Assembly: GCF_001668575.1 (NCBI RefSeq) | Contig: NZ_LZMD01000057.1 | Span: 1-64,000 of the forward strand | Direction of reading: 5' to 3' | Source of the DNA: Mycobacterium sp. 1164985.4 | Lineage (GTDB): Bacteria > Actinomycetota > Actinomycetes > Mycobacteriales > Mycobacteriaceae | Length of the DNA stretch: 64,000 nucleotides | Shown: piece by piece, positions 29,823-38,321 of the stretch | How positions within the stretch are numbered: the first letter of the stretch is position 1 | How the letters are laid out: each line of letters opens with the position of its first letter | Position numbers and translations under genes: made by a program | Notes under the pieces: model-generated | The model's database searches: none | What the model was told of the DNA's origin: nothing | The model's input: only the letters and a program-made list of their open reading frames with translations

Positions 29823-30620
29823 GTGCAGGGGCTGGCCAAGATCATGATGCCCGTCCCTGATCCGCACCCCGACGTCTTCGATGTCGAGTGGCCGCTGCGG
29901 GTCGCCGACGTGGACCGCGAAGGCCGGCTGAAGTTCGACGCCGCGACGCGACACATCCAGGACATCGGCTCGGACCAGCTGCGTGAAATGGGATTCCAGG
30001 AAACCCATCCGCTGTGGATCGTGCGCCGCACGATGATCGACATGATCCGCCCGATCGAGTTCCAGGACATGCTGCGGCTCCGCCGCTGGTGTTCGGGCAC
30101 GTCGAACCGGTGGTGCGAGATGCGCGTGCGCATCGACGGGCGCAAGGGCGGTCTCGTCGAGTCCGAGGCGTTCTGGATCAACATCAACCGCGAGACCCAG
30201 GGGCCGGCACGTATCTCCGACGACTTCCTCGAGGGCCTACGGCGCACGACCGATGTCGGTCGGCTGCGATGGAAGGCATACCTGTCGCCGGGCAGCCGCG
30301 AGGACGCCGACGAGATCCGCGAGTTCCCGGTCCGGGCGAGTGACATCGACATCTTCGACCACATGAACAACTCGGTGTACTGGTCGGTGATCGAGGACTA
30401 TCTGCATCATCACCCAGAGTTGGTGCGTTATCCGCTGCGCGCGACGATCGAACACGATGCCGCGGTCGCGCTGGGCGACAAGATGGAGATCCTCAGCCAC
30501 ACCCACCCGGCGGGCTCGACGGACAAATTCGGTCCGGAACTGACGGATCGCACTGTTACAACGCTCACATATGCGGTCGGCGACGAGGCCAAGGCTGTCG
30601 CATCGATCTTCAATCTCTGA
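29823..30620 (+). CDS. Acyl-ACP thioesterase-like protein, Rv0466-like
   Basis: About 265 residues from the GTG at 29823, which has GGGAG ten bases upstream and gives the length of Rv0466; GTGs at 29790 and 29772 are also in frame. Two hot-dog domains are apparent: WPLRVADVDREGRLKFDAA near residue 22 and FPVRASDIDIFDHMNNSVYW near residue 172, the latter with the catalytic Asn-His pattern of FatA/FatB-type thioesterases. It would release fatty acids from acyl-ACP or acyl-CoA in the cytoplasm. It is divergent from ramB and precedes icl1. Confidence 0.85.
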   Translation: MQGLAKIMMPVPDPHPDVFDVEWPLRVADVDREGRLKFDAATRHIQDIGSDQLREMGFQETHPLWIVRRTMIDMIRPIEFQDMLRLRRWCSGTSNRWCEMRVRIDGRKGGLVESEAFWININRETQGPARISDDFLEGLRRTTDVGRLRWKAYLSPGSREDADEIREFPVRASDIDIFDHMNNSVYWSVIEDYLHHHPELVRYPLRATIEHDAAVALGDKMEILSHTHPAGSTDKFGPELTDRTVTTLTYAVGDEAKAVASIFNL

Positions 30621-30649
30621 TCACCGCCCGTTTAACAGTACGGGCGTAC

Positions 30650-30780
30650 TGACCTGCGCAAATGGGCTACTGATCGGTAACTTCTGAACCGGTTAAGCGT
30701 AGACCGATCTTCGCAAAATTAGCTAAACCGGTGGAGCAGTTGGCGAAAGTTGGCATTCGAAACGGCTGGACCTGCGCTAA
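30650..30780 (+). promoter_or_regulatory. icl1 promoter region with repeated RamB-like motifs
   Basis: TTCGCAAAATTAGC (30710-30723) and TTGGCGAAAGTTGGC (30740-30754) are variants of one motif. In addition GACCTGCGCAAA (30651-30662) and GACCTGCGCTAA (30769-30780) are near-identical. GACCTGCGCTAA recurs before the Rv0474-like gene. RamB control of isocitrate lyase is established in corynebacteria and M. tuberculosis; assignment of these exact sites is inference. Confidence 0.5.
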
Positions 30781-30887
30781 TAGAGTAAGGCATCCTCGTA
30801 GTAGCGAATCCGCTGAACCGTTTGGGCGTTAACAAGCCGGGTACTCCGGCCGCGCCGCAGCGATAGTGAACAGATCGAAGGAGCGCC

Positions 30888-32174
30888 ATGTCAACCGTTG
30901 GCAAGCCGAAGAGCGCAGAGGAAATTCAGCGCGACTGGGACACCAACCCCCGTTGGAAGAACGTGACCCGCGAGTACTCCGCAGAGGACGTCGTCGCGCT
31001 GCAGGGCACCGTCGTCGAGGAGTCGACCCTGGCTCGCCGTGGCGCTGAGATCCTGTGGAACCAGCTGCACGACATGGAGTTCGTCAACGCGCTCGGCGCG
31101 CTGACCGGCAACATGGCCGTCCAGCAGGTCCGTGCCGGGCTGAAGGCCATCTACCTGTCCGGGTGGCAGGTCGCCGGCGACGCCAACCTGTCCGGCCACA
31201 CCTACCCCGACCAGAGCCTGTATCCGGCCAACTCGGTGCCGCAGGTGGTCCGCCGCATCAACAACGCGCTGCTCCGGGCCGATGAGATCGCCAAGGTCGA
31301 GGGCGACACCTCGGTCGAGAACTGGCTGGTGCCGATCGTCGCCGACGGCGAGGCCGGCTTCGGTGGCGCGCTGAACGTCTACGAGCTGCAGAAGGCGATG
31401 ATCGCCGCCGGTGTCGCTGGCTCGCACTGGGAGGATCAGCTGGCCTCGGAGAAGAAGTGCGGCCACCTCGGTGGCAAGGTGCTGATCCCGACCCAGCAGC
31501 ACATCCGCACGCTGACCTCCGCGCGTCTGGCCGCGGACGTCGCCGACGTCCCGACCGTCGTGATCGCCCGCACCGACGCCGAGGCGGCCACCTTGATCAC
31601 CTCCGACGTCGACGAGCGCGATCAGCCGTTCATCACCGGTGAGCGGACCAAGGAAGGCTTCTACCGCGTGAAGAACGGCATCGAGCCGTGCATCGCGCGT
31701 GCGAAGGCTTACGCGCCGTACGCCGACCTGATCTGGATGGAGACCGGCACCCCCGACCTCGAGCTGGCCAAGCAGTTCGCCGAGGGTGTGCAGGCCGAGT
31801 TCCCGGACCAGATGCTGGCCTACAACTGCTCGCCGTCGTTCAACTGGAAGAAGCACCTCGACGACGCCACAATCGCGAAGTTCCAGAAGGAGCTCGGCGC
31901 GATGGGCTTCAAGTTCCAGTTCATCACGCTGGCCGGCTTCCACGCCCTGAACTACTCGATGTTCGATCTGGCCTACGGCTACGCCCGCAACCAGATGAGC
32001 GCGTACGTCGAGCTGCAGGAGCGCGAGTTCGCCGCCGAGGAGCGCGGATACACCGCGACCAAGCACCAGCGCGAGGTCGGCGCCGGCTACTTCGACCGGA
32101 TCGCCACCACGGTGGACCCGACCAGTTCGACCACCGCGCTGAAGGGTTCGACCGAAGAGGGTCAGTTCCACTGA
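30888..32174 (+). CDS. icl1: Isocitrate lyase
   Basis: 428 residues, identical in length to M. tuberculosis Icl1. It splits isocitrate into glyoxylate and succinate (glyoxylate shunt) and in mycobacteria also acts as methylisocitrate lyase. The catalytic signature KKCGHLGGK places the nucleophilic Cys at residue 191. Substrate-binding [10 protein letters not shown] is near residue 313 and the Mg-binding VADGEAGFG near 151. GAAGGAG lies seven bases before the ATG. The 267-bp upstream region holds several RamB-like motifs, and a strong hairpin follows the gene. Confidence 0.99.
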   Translation: MSTVGKPKSAEEIQRDWDTNPRWKNVTREYSAEDVVALQGTVVEESTLARRGAEILWNQLHDMEFVNALGALTGNMAVQQVRAGLKAIYLSGWQVAGDANLSGHTYPDQSLYPANSVPQVVRRINNALLRADEIAKVEGDTSVENWLVPIVADGEAGFGGALNVYELQKAMIAAGVAGSHWEDQLASEKKCGHLGGKVLIPTQQHIRTLTSARLAADVADVPTVVIARTDAEAATLITSDVDERDQPFITGERTKEGFYRVKNGIEPCIARAKAYAPYADLIWMETGTPDLELAKQFAEGVQAEFPDQMLAYNCSPSFNWKKHLDDATIAKFQKELGAMGFKFQFITLAGFHALNYSMFDLAYGYARNQMSAYVELQEREFAAEERGYTATKHQREVGAGYFDRIATTVDPTSSTTALKGSTEEGQFH

Positions 32175-32226
32175 CATCTCGGTGAGTTAGCCAAGCCCAG
32201 TAGGCTCACGAGGCCCAACGGCTTGT

Positions 32227-32263
32227 CATCAGGCCCCGTCCTTATATTGGGCGGGGCCTGATG
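32227..32263 (+). terminator. Hairpin terminator between icl1 and fadB2
   Basis: CATCAGGCCCCG (32227-32238) pairs perfectly with CGGGGCCTGATG (32252-32263); three further inner pairs leave a TTATATT loop. No T-tract follows, as is common for mycobacterial terminators. It ends 16 bp before the fadB2 start, so it could also be attenuator-like. Confidence 0.8.
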
Positions 32264-32279
32264 TTGTGGAGAGGACGCA

Positions 32280-33134
32280 ATGAGCATTGAACGAGTGGGC
32301 GTTGTCGGCGCCGGACAGATGGGCAGCGGCATCGCAGAGGTGTCGGCGAAGTCCGGGGCGAACGTCGTCGTCTACGAGCCGTCCGAGGAACTCGTCGAGG
32401 CTGGGCGCAAGCGGATCACCGGATCGCTGGAGCGGGCGGCGAGCAAGGGCAAGCTCTCCGAAGCCGATCGCGATGCGACGCTGGCGCGGTTGAGCTACAC
32501 GACCGACCTGTCGGATCTGGCCGACCGCCAGCTGGTGATCGAGGCCGTCGTCGAGGATGAGGCCGTCAAGGCCAAGATCTTCGCCCAGCTCGACGAGATC
32601 ATCACCGACCCCGACGCCGTGCTGGCATCGAATACGTCGAGCATCCCGATCATGAAAATCGCTGCGGCTACGAAGAATCCGAGCCGTGTGCTGGGGCTGC
32701 ACTTCTTCAATCCGGTGCCGGTGCTGCCGCTCGTCGAGCTGGTCAACACGCTCGTGACTTCCGACGGAGCGCTCGCGCGGGTTGAGCAGTTCGCCGGCGA
32801 GGTGCTGGGCAAGCAGGTCGTACGGTGTTCGGACCGTTCGGGTTTCGTCGTCAACGCGCTGCTGGTGCCGTATCTGTTGTCGGCGATCCGGATGGTGGAG
32901 TCGGGCGTCGCCACGGTCGAGGACGTGGACAAGGCGATCGTCGCGGGGTTGTCGCATCCGATGGGGCCGCTGCGGCTTTCGGACCTGATCGGCCTGGACA
33001 CGATGAAGCTGATCGCCGACTCGATGTTCACCGAGCTCAAAGACCCGCACTACGCGCCGCCGCCATTGTTGCTGCGGATGGTCGAGGCGGGTCAGCTCGG
33101 CAAGAAGTCAGGGCAGGGCTTCTACAGCTACTAG
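32280..33134 (+). CDS. fadB2: 3-hydroxybutyryl-CoA dehydrogenase FadB2
   Basis: 284 residues. The N-terminal Rossmann motif VGVVGAGQMGSGIAEV binds NAD(H). LASNTSSIPI and HFFNPVPVLPLVELV (catalytic His near residue 140) are typical of 3-hydroxyacyl-CoA dehydrogenases, and the C-terminal domain (GFVVNALLVPYL, KSGQGFYSY) completes the family pattern. It interconverts acetoacetyl-CoA and 3-hydroxybutyryl-CoA. Position after icl1 matches Rv0468. Its end overlaps the convergent DUF559 gene by 27 bp. Confidence 0.96.
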   Translation: MSIERVGVVGAGQMGSGIAEVSAKSGANVVVYEPSEELVEAGRKRITGSLERAASKGKLSEADRDATLARLSYTTDLSDLADRQLVIEAVVEDEAVKAKIFAQLDEIITDPDAVLASNTSSIPIMKIAAATKNPSRVLGLHFFNPVPVLPLVELVNTLVTSDGALARVEQFAGEVLGKQVVRCSDRSGFVVNALLVPYLLSAIRMVESGVATVEDVDKAIVAGLSHPMGPLRLSDLIGLDTMKLIADSMFTELKDPHYAPPPLLLRMVEAGQLGKKSGQGFYSY

Positions 33135-34025
33135 CGCCGAGCGCACGCGCCGCAGGACCCCGGCCCGGTCGTATCGCAGTTGCCGGCTGCTGACGCGGAT
33201 GATGGTCCAACCCTGCGCGGCAAGGTATTCGAGTCGTTCGATGTCGGCGGCGTAGTCGTCGGGATTCGTCCAGTGGTGTTCTCCGTCGTACTCGACGCCG
33301 ATCTTCCACTGCGGCCAACCCATGTCGACTCGTCGCTTGCCAACGCGGATCTGAGTGACGGGTTGCGGCAATCTACTTCGCACGAGAAGCAGCCGCAATT
33401 CGGTTTCCTTCGGAGATTCGGCACCACCGTCGACAAGGGCCAGTGAGCCGCGTAGCCGACGGATATGCCGGGCGCCGGGGTAGCGATCCGCGATCGCATG
33501 TACTTCGGCGGGAGTGCAACCGGTCGCGTTGAGCAACGCGTCGATGCGCACGATGGCCGTATCGCCGTCGACGCGACGGCCCAGGTCGTAAGCGGTTCGC
33601 GCGGGCGTCGTGCAGTCGAGGCTGCCGCGAACACAGACCTCGTCGTCGGCGAGAGCGCCACGATGAATCACGATCCCCGGCGGGCCGGGCTGGTACGCGT
33701 GGGCGATCTCAGCCGGACCATCGTCGGGAAGCCAGCGTGTTCCGAGCATGGCCGCTGCGGAGTGTCCAACCAGCGTCGCTTCACCTCGCGACCACAGCCA
33801 AGCGGCGAGTGCTCTATCGGACGCAGTGAGTCGTACCCCTTCTTGTGCATAGATGTTGTTGTAGATCTTGAAGTATTGCTTACGGAGCATCTGGCGCGTC
33901 ACCACGCCGGCCGCGAGCGCTTCGCTCGCAACGATGATTTTCTGCACACTTATTACGCGCACCAGGCGGCCGATCGGTTCCACCGAGCGTCGTAAAGATG
34001 ACGAAATTCCGAGCAAATCCGTCAT
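33108..34025 (-). CDS. DUF559/Vsr-like endonuclease-domain protein
   Basis: About 305 residues from the ATG at 34025; that start lies within one arm of a large inverted repeat, so a later GTG (33962 or 33947, giving ~279 residues) may be the real one. The N-terminal part (IIVASEALAAGVVTRQML) resembles the AbiEi-like winged-helix segment often found in these proteins. The C-terminal part (GVEYDGEHHW, then D..R...LAAQGWTIIRVS) is the DUF559/Vsr endonuclease-like core. The first third is less GC-rich than its surroundings. Not present at this point in M. tuberculosis, which suggests acquisition. Function unknown; a nuclease or antitoxin-related role is possible. Confidence 0.75.
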   Translation of the reverse strand: MTDLLGISSSLRRSVEPIGRLVRVISVQKIIVASEALAAGVVTRQMLRKQYFKIYNNIYAQEGVRLTASDRALAAWLWSRGEATLVGHSAAAMLGTRWLPDDGPAEIAHAYQPGPPGIVIHRGALADDEVCVRGSLDCTTPARTAYDLGRRVDGDTAIVRIDALLNATGCTPAEVHAIADRYPGARHIRRLRGSLALVDGGAESPKETELRLLLVRSRLPQPVTQIRVGKRRVDMGWPQWKIGVEYDGEHHWTNPDDYAADIERLEYLAAQGWTIIRVSSRQLRYDRAGVLRRVRSALVAVEALP

Positions 34026-34040
34026 CTTTGCGACTCTCGG
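33983..34040 (-). terminator. 21-bp inverted repeat between PPK2 and the DUF559 gene
   Basis: Arms 33983-34003 and 34020-34040 match at 19 of 21 positions (20 of 21 as RNA with a G-U pair), separated by 16 bases. It begins 12 bases after the leftward PPK2 stop, a natural place for a terminator. It also covers the first possible start codon of the DUF559 gene, so it could hide that start in RNA. No T-run follows. Confidence 0.55.
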
Positions 34041-34051
34041 CGCCAAAAGCC

Positions 34052-34903
34052 TCAGGACTCGAGCAGGCGCTTGCGTTCGGCCTCGACATTGAAATCCGCA
34101 GGCGGATACGACAAGTCGAGACCCTCGAGCGCCTGGATCAGCAGCTCGGTCACGGCGAGCCGGCTGTACCACCGGCGATCGCAGGGCACGACATGCCACG
34201 GCGCGTAGTCCGTCGACGTCCGATCGAGCACCGCCTGGTAGGCCTCCTGATACTGGGGCCACTTGAGGCGCTCGTCGATGTCGCCGGGGTTGTACTTCCA
34301 GTATTTCGTCGGGTCGTCGAGCCTCTCGAGCAGCTGCTTCTTCTGCTCCTCGAGCGAGATGAACATCGCGACCTTCACCAACGTCGTTCCGCCGTCGACG
34401 AGTTCGCGTTCGAACGCGTTGATCTCGCCGTACCGCGCACCCCACACGTCCGGCGGCACCAGGTCGTGCACCCGGACGATCAGCACATCCTCGTAGTGCG
34501 ACCGGTCGAACACGCCGATGTGTCCCGCCGGCGGCAGCGCGCGCCGGATGCGCCACAGGAAGTCGTGCGCCAGTTCCTCCTGCGTCGGCTTGCCGAACGC
34601 GGTGTAGCGCACACCCATCGGATTCACTGCTCCGACAACGTGTTTGACGATGCCACCCTTACCTGCGGCGTCCATTCCCTGCAGCACCAACAACACCGAG
34701 CGGGAGTCGTCGGTGCCCTTCGAGCTCGCGTAGAGCATCTCCTGCAGCCTGGCGAGGCGGTCGCTGCGGTCGGCCTGCACCGGTGCTGCGTCGGACTTGG
34801 AGCCGTCGAAACCCGGAGTCGACGAGGTGTCCAGATCGGCGATCTTGTCGCCGGCCCGGAACCGCACCGCGTCAGCGATGGGCAACGCGCCCGATGAGCT
34901 CAC
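34052..34903 (-). CDS. Polyphosphate kinase 2 (PPK2) family protein
   Basis: 283 residues from the GTG at 34903, which overlaps the TetR stop (GTGA). The Walker A motif GMDAAGKGG lies at residues 76-84 and the Walker B/lid motif DRSHYEDV at 133-140. RRAL and YWKYNPGDIDERLKW complete the PPK2 pattern. PPK2 enzymes transfer phosphate between polyphosphate and nucleotides; this single-domain form fits the polyphosphate:nucleotide phosphotransferase branch. It is translationally coupled to the TetR regulator and absent at this position in M. tuberculosis. Confidence 0.92.
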   Translation of the reverse strand: MSSSGALPIADAVRFRAGDKIADLDTSSTPGFDGSKSDAAPVQADRSDRLARLQEMLYASSKGTDDSRSVLLVLQGMDAAGKGGIVKHVVGAVNPMGVRYTAFGKPTQEELAHDFLWRIRRALPPAGHIGVFDRSHYEDVLIVRVHDLVPPDVWGARYGEINAFERELVDGGTTLVKVAMFISLEEQKKQLLERLDDPTKYWKYNPGDIDERLKWPQYQEAYQAVLDRTSTDYAPWHVVPCDRRWYSRLAVTELLIQALEGLDLSYPPADFNVEAERKRLLES

Positions 34904-35604
34904 CGGCCGTCTCGCGGCGGCAGTGCCGGCGACGGGTGCTGCTGACTCCGGAACGCCTCCAGCGACCCGCCCACTTCGACGATGCCGCATAACGCATTCC
35001 ACGACAGCATCGTCAGGTAGTCGATCAGCTCGTCGGAGCTCATGCGCCGATTCGACATCCACGAGTGCGTGGCCAGCTGAACGCCGCCGACGGTGTGGAA
35101 GGCCCACGGCTCGACGCCGCCGGTGTCCATACCGGCCTCCTGCATCCGGCGGCGCAACATCACCGCCAGCATGCGGGCGATGATCTGCTCGGACGTCGCG
35201 ATCGCGCGACTCTTGCTCGCCGAGTTGTTCGCCATCACGAACTGATAGGGCTCGGGTTCGGCGGCGACCGTCTCGACGTAGACGCGGATGACCTCGCGAG
35301 TCAGCGCGAAGCCGTCCAGGTTCGACGACAACGCGGCGGCCATGTTCGGGATCAGGGTGGTCTGGGCGAACCGCATCATCACCGCGGTCGTGAGATCGTT
35401 CTTGTCGACGAAGTAGCGGTACAGCACCGTCTTCGAGACACCGATCTCGGCCGCGATCTCATCCATGCTGACGCCGCTTCCGCGGCGCCGAATCGCCTCC
35501 AGGGTGCCATCCACCAGCTCGTTGCGACGTTCCACCTTGTGCTTGTGCCAACGCCGCTTGCGGCCGTCTGTCTTGACCGCGATCGCTTCGGACTGTTGTG
35601 CCAC
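34900..35604 (-). CDS. TetR family regulator, Rv0472c-like
   Basis: 234 residues from the GTG at 35604, the exact length of Rv0472c. A basic N-terminal arm (KRRWHKHKVERRNELVDG) precedes the helix-turn-helix VSMDEIAAEIGVSKTVLYRYF near residues 44-65. The C-terminal domain (YQFVMANNSA, MQEAGMDTGG) is the TetR_C type common in actinobacterial regulators of lipid genes. A TACTAT -10-like hexamer lies at 35637-35642 on the minus strand. Its stop overlaps the PPK2 start, so it probably co-expresses PPK2. Divergent from the DUF445 gene. Confidence 0.9.
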   Translation of the reverse strand: MAQQSEAIAVKTDGRKRRWHKHKVERRNELVDGTLEAIRRRGSGVSMDEIAAEIGVSKTVLYRYFVDKNDLTTAVMMRFAQTTLIPNMAAALSSNLDGFALTREVIRVYVETVAAEPEPYQFVMANNSASKSRAIATSEQIIARMLAVMLRRRMQEAGMDTGGVEPWAFHTVGGVQLATHSWMSNRRMSSDELIDYLTMLSWNALCGIVEVGGSLEAFRSQQHPSPALPPRDGR

Positions 35605-35707
35605 TATCCCCGTGATCCGTTCCCTAGTTCCTCTCGATAGTACGGCTGATCTTGACACCGTGGGTTGTCGGACCGGGGCCCTGCGCGTCGTAGCGGATGA
35701 TGGAGGA

Positions 35708-37048
35708 GTGGCACACAGACCGAGCGCCGGACGACCCGCACCGACGGCTCCGACCGCTCCGCGGAGAAGCTTCGCCGAGTCCCTAGCCGGGGCCGACTCC
35801 GCCGCCGACGCGGAACGCCGCCGCGCCCTGCGGCGCATGAAAGTCGTCGCGCTGAGCTTCCTGATCGGTGCCACCGTCGTCTTCCTGCTCTGTACGTGGG
35901 CCCAGTCCACGGGCGGTGCGCCCGGATGGGTCGGCTTCGTACGCGCGGCCGCGGAGGCGGGCATGGTCGGCGCGCTCGCGGACTGGTTCGCGGTCACCGC
36001 GTTGTTCAAGCACCCGCTCGGCATTCCGATCCCGCACACCGCGATCATCAAGCGCAAGAAAGACCAGCTCGGAGAGGGCCTCGGCACCTTCGTTCGCGAG
36101 AACTTCCTGTCGCCCGAAGTCGTGTCGACCAAGTTGCGCGACGCCGATGTCGCCGGCCGGCTCGGCAAATGGCTCTCCGATCGGGCACACGCCGAACGGG
36201 TGGCCGCCGAGACCGCGACTGTGCTGCGGGTTCTCGTGGAGATGCTGCGCGACGAGGACGTTCAGGCCGTGCTCGACCGGATGATCGTCAAGCGCATCGC
36301 CGAACCGCAATGGGGTCCGCCCGTGGGCCGCGTGCTGTCCACGCTGCTGGCCGAACACCGGCAGGAGGCCCTGCTGCAACTGCTCGCCGACCGCGCCTTC
36401 CAGTGGTCGCTCAACGCCGGACCCGTCATCGACCGGGTGATCGAACGCGATTCGCCCACCTGGTCCCCGCGCTGGGTGGACCACCTCGTCGGCGACCGAA
36501 TCCACCGCGAATTGATGGACTTCACCGATAAGGTGCGCCGCAACCCCGACCACGAACTACGGCGCTCGGCCACCCGGTTCCTGTTCGAGTTCGCCGACGA
36601 CCTCCAGCACGACGAGGCCACCATCGAGCGGGCCGAGAACGTCAAGGAACAGGTCATGGCGCGCGACGAGGTCGCCCGCGCCGCCGAGACCGCATGGACC
36701 GCGGCCAAACGCATCCTGTTCGAGTCGGTCGACGACCCCTCATCCACGCTGCGCACCCGGATCGCGGATTCGGTGATGCTCATCGGGGAGTCGCTGCGCG
36801 ACGACGCCGACCTGCGCGACAAGGTCGACAACTGGATCATCCGGGCGGCTCAGCACCTGGTCGCCGAATACGGCGTCGAGATCACCGCGATCATCACCGA
36901 CACCATCGAGCGGTGGGACGCCGACGAGGCCAGTCGCCGCATCGAACTCCATGTCGGACGCGATCTGCAGTTCATCCGGATCAATGGCACCGTGGTAGGT
37001 GCACTCGCGGGCCTCGTCATCTATTCGATAGCCCAACTTATGTTCTGA
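35708..37048 (+). CDS. DUF445 membrane protein, Rv0473-like
   Basis: 446 residues from the GTG at 35708 (GGAGGA is too close to serve well as ribosome-binding site, so the start is approximate). A Pro/Ala-rich N-terminus is followed by a transmembrane helix near residue 48-66, the DUF445 signature GALADWFAVTALFKHPLGIPIPHTAII near residue 92, a long helical coiled-coil region, and a second membrane helix at the C-terminus. DUF445 proteins are YheB-like membrane proteins with no established function. Gene order with Rv0472c and Rv0474 is conserved. Confidence 0.85.
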   Translation: MAHRPSAGRPAPTAPTAPRRSFAESLAGADSAADAERRRALRRMKVVALSFLIGATVVFLLCTWAQSTGGAPGWVGFVRAAAEAGMVGALADWFAVTALFKHPLGIPIPHTAIIKRKKDQLGEGLGTFVRENFLSPEVVSTKLRDADVAGRLGKWLSDRAHAERVAAETATVLRVLVEMLRDEDVQAVLDRMIVKRIAEPQWGPPVGRVLSTLLAEHRQEALLQLLADRAFQWSLNAGPVIDRVIERDSPTWSPRWVDHLVGDRIHRELMDFTDKVRRNPDHELRRSATRFLFEFADDLQHDEATIERAENVKEQVMARDEVARAAETAWTAAKRILFESVDDPSSTLRTRIADSVMLIGESLRDDADLRDKVDNWIIRAAQHLVAEYGVEITAIITDTIERWDADEASRRIELHVGRDLQFIRINGTVVGALAGLVIYSIAQLMF

Positions 37049-37083
37049 CCTGCGCTAACTAGTGCTTGCAAAAGTTAGCACTC
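37046..37083 (+). promoter_or_regulatory. Operator-like region before the Rv0474-like regulator
   Basis: TGACCTGCGCTAA (37046-37058) repeats a sequence from the icl1 promoter, and TTGCAAAAGTTAGC (37066-37079) matches the RamB-like motif. Two interleaved inverted repeats are also present: GCTAACT/AGTTAGC (37054-37060, 37073-37079) and AGTGCT/AGCACT (37061-37066, 37077-37082). This is probably the operator for RamB, for the regulator itself, or both. Confidence 0.5.
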
Positions 37084-37137
37084 CGTCGTACGGTAGGGAC
37101 GTCGCTTATTGGATACCCGATGCACGGAGGGCTTCGC

Positions 37138-37566
37138 ATGTCGCAGGATGACAATCTTGCCGTCGTCGTGTCCAACGCTGCACAGACCGCCGCGCAGGAC
37201 ATCGGCACGTTCATCCGAACGCAACGCGAGGCCGCTCAGGTATCCGTACGACAGCTGGCCGAGAAGGCCGGCGTCAGCAATCCCTACCTCAGCCAGATCG
37301 AGCGGGGATTGCGGAAACCCTCCGCGGACGTACTGAACCAAATCGCCAAGGCGTTGCGGCTGTCGGCGGAGGTGCTCTATGTGCGGGCCGGGATTCTCGA
37401 GCCCAGCGAGAAGAGCGAGGTGCGCGACGCCATCGTCAACGACGCGGCGATCACCGAGCGCCAGAAGCAGGTGCTGCTCGACATCTACACGTCGTTCTGC
37501 CAGCAGAACGAGGCCGAAGTTAGCGAGTCCGGCAGCGAGACAGAAGAGGGGCTGACGACTGAATAG
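37138..37566 (+). CDS. XRE-family transcriptional regulator, Rv0474-like
   Basis: 142 residues from the ATG at 37138 behind GGAGGG. An N-terminal helix-turn-helix (VSVRQLAEKAGVSNPYLSQIERG) spans residues ~35-58, and DIYTSFCQQNEAEV follows near residue 120, with a single Cys. The C-terminus is acidic. The M. tuberculosis orthologue Rv0474 has been described as a copper-responsive regulator; a single visible Cys leaves the copper site unclear here. It lies 57 bp before hbhA, and the pair is conserved in mycobacteria. Confidence 0.9.
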   Translation: MSQDDNLAVVVSNAAQTAAQDIGTFIRTQREAAQVSVRQLAEKAGVSNPYLSQIERGLRKPSADVLNQIAKALRLSAEVLYVRAGILEPSEKSEVRDAIVNDAAITERQKQVLLDIYTSFCQQNEAEVSESGSETEEGLTTE

Positions 37567-37623
37567 AGACTCCATCTTCTGATCACCACTGCAATCGAAC
37601 GACATCCTGGAGGAAGGAACACC

Positions 37624-38256
37624 ATGGCCAAGAACACCCCCGCCAAGAACCAGCCCACCGTCGACGACCTGAAGGCGCCGCTGCTCGCCGCCGTCGGTGC
37701 CGCAGACCTCGCCCTCGAGCGGGTCAACGAGATCGTCGCGACGCTTCGTGAGCGCGCGGACGACGCCCGCACCGACTCGCGCAGCCGCGTCGAGGAGACC
37801 CGTGCGCGCATCGACCGGCTGCAGGAGGACCTGCCGACGCAGTTCGGTGAGCTCCGCGAGCGGCTGAGCTCCGAGGAGCTGCGCAAGTTCGCCGAGACCT
37901 ACGCCGAGGCCGCGCAGACCACCTACAACAAGCTCGTCGAGCGCGGCGAGGCCGCTCTCGAGCGTCTGCGCAGCCAACCGGGCATCAGCGAGGCCGCCGG
38001 CCGCGTCGAGGGATACACCGACCAGGCCGTCGAGCTGACCCAGGAGGCCCTGGGCAACGTGGCCGCGCAGACCCGTGCCGTGGGTGAGCGGGCCGCCAAG
38101 CTGGTCGGCGTCGAGCTGCCGAAGAAGGCCGAGAAGGGCGCCGCGCCGGTGAAGAACACCGCCAAGAAGGCCCCGGCCAAGGCTCCGGCCAAGAAGGCCC
38201 CCGCCAAGAAGGCTCCTGCCAAGAAGGCGGCGGCCAAGAAGGTCACCCAGAAGTAA
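37624..38256 (+). CDS. hbhA: Heparin-binding hemagglutinin HbhA
   Basis: 210 residues. The central part (about 15-160) is an alpha-helical coiled coil with many Arg-Glu heptads and no signal peptide. The C-terminus is a Lys/Pro/Ala repeat (KKAPAK units from residue ~175) that binds sulfated glycans and in M. tuberculosis is methylated. HbhA is a surface adhesin that also associates with lipid bodies. GGAGGAAGG lies before the ATG. The position between Rv0474- and Rv0476-like genes is conserved. Confidence 0.96.
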   Translation: MAKNTPAKNQPTVDDLKAPLLAAVGAADLALERVNEIVATLRERADDARTDSRSRVEETRARIDRLQEDLPTQFGELRERLSSEELRKFAETYAEAAQTTYNKLVERGEAALERLRSQPGISEAAGRVEGYTDQAVELTQEALGNVAAQTRAVGERAAKLVGVELPKKAEKGAAPVKNTAKKAPAKAPAKKAPAKKAPAKKAAAKKVTQK

Positions 38257-38285
38257 CACTCGACAGCGGGTCTGATGGCCCAAAG

Positions 38286-38315
38286 TCGACCGAGGGGACG
38301 TAACCCGCTTAGTCT
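38286..38315 (+). promoter_or_regulatory. Candidate leaderless promoter of the DUF2516 gene
   Basis: TCGACC (38286-38291) and TAGTCT (38310-38315) are separated by 18 bases. The GTG start at 38322 lies seven bases after the -10 end, which is where transcription would begin. A leaderless mRNA is therefore predicted, as is common in mycobacteria. Confidence 0.45.
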
Positions 38316-38321
38316 TGAAGC

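Noticed and set aside
30891..32177. 428-codon minus-strand frame opposite icl1
   Set aside because: Same length as the real gene because codon usage suppresses stops on the other strand; no protein features.
37075..37083. TTAGCACTC, an exact CIRCE half-site before the Rv0474-like gene
   Set aside because: No GAGTGCTAA partner at nine-base spacing, so not a CIRCE element; it belongs to other inverted repeats there.
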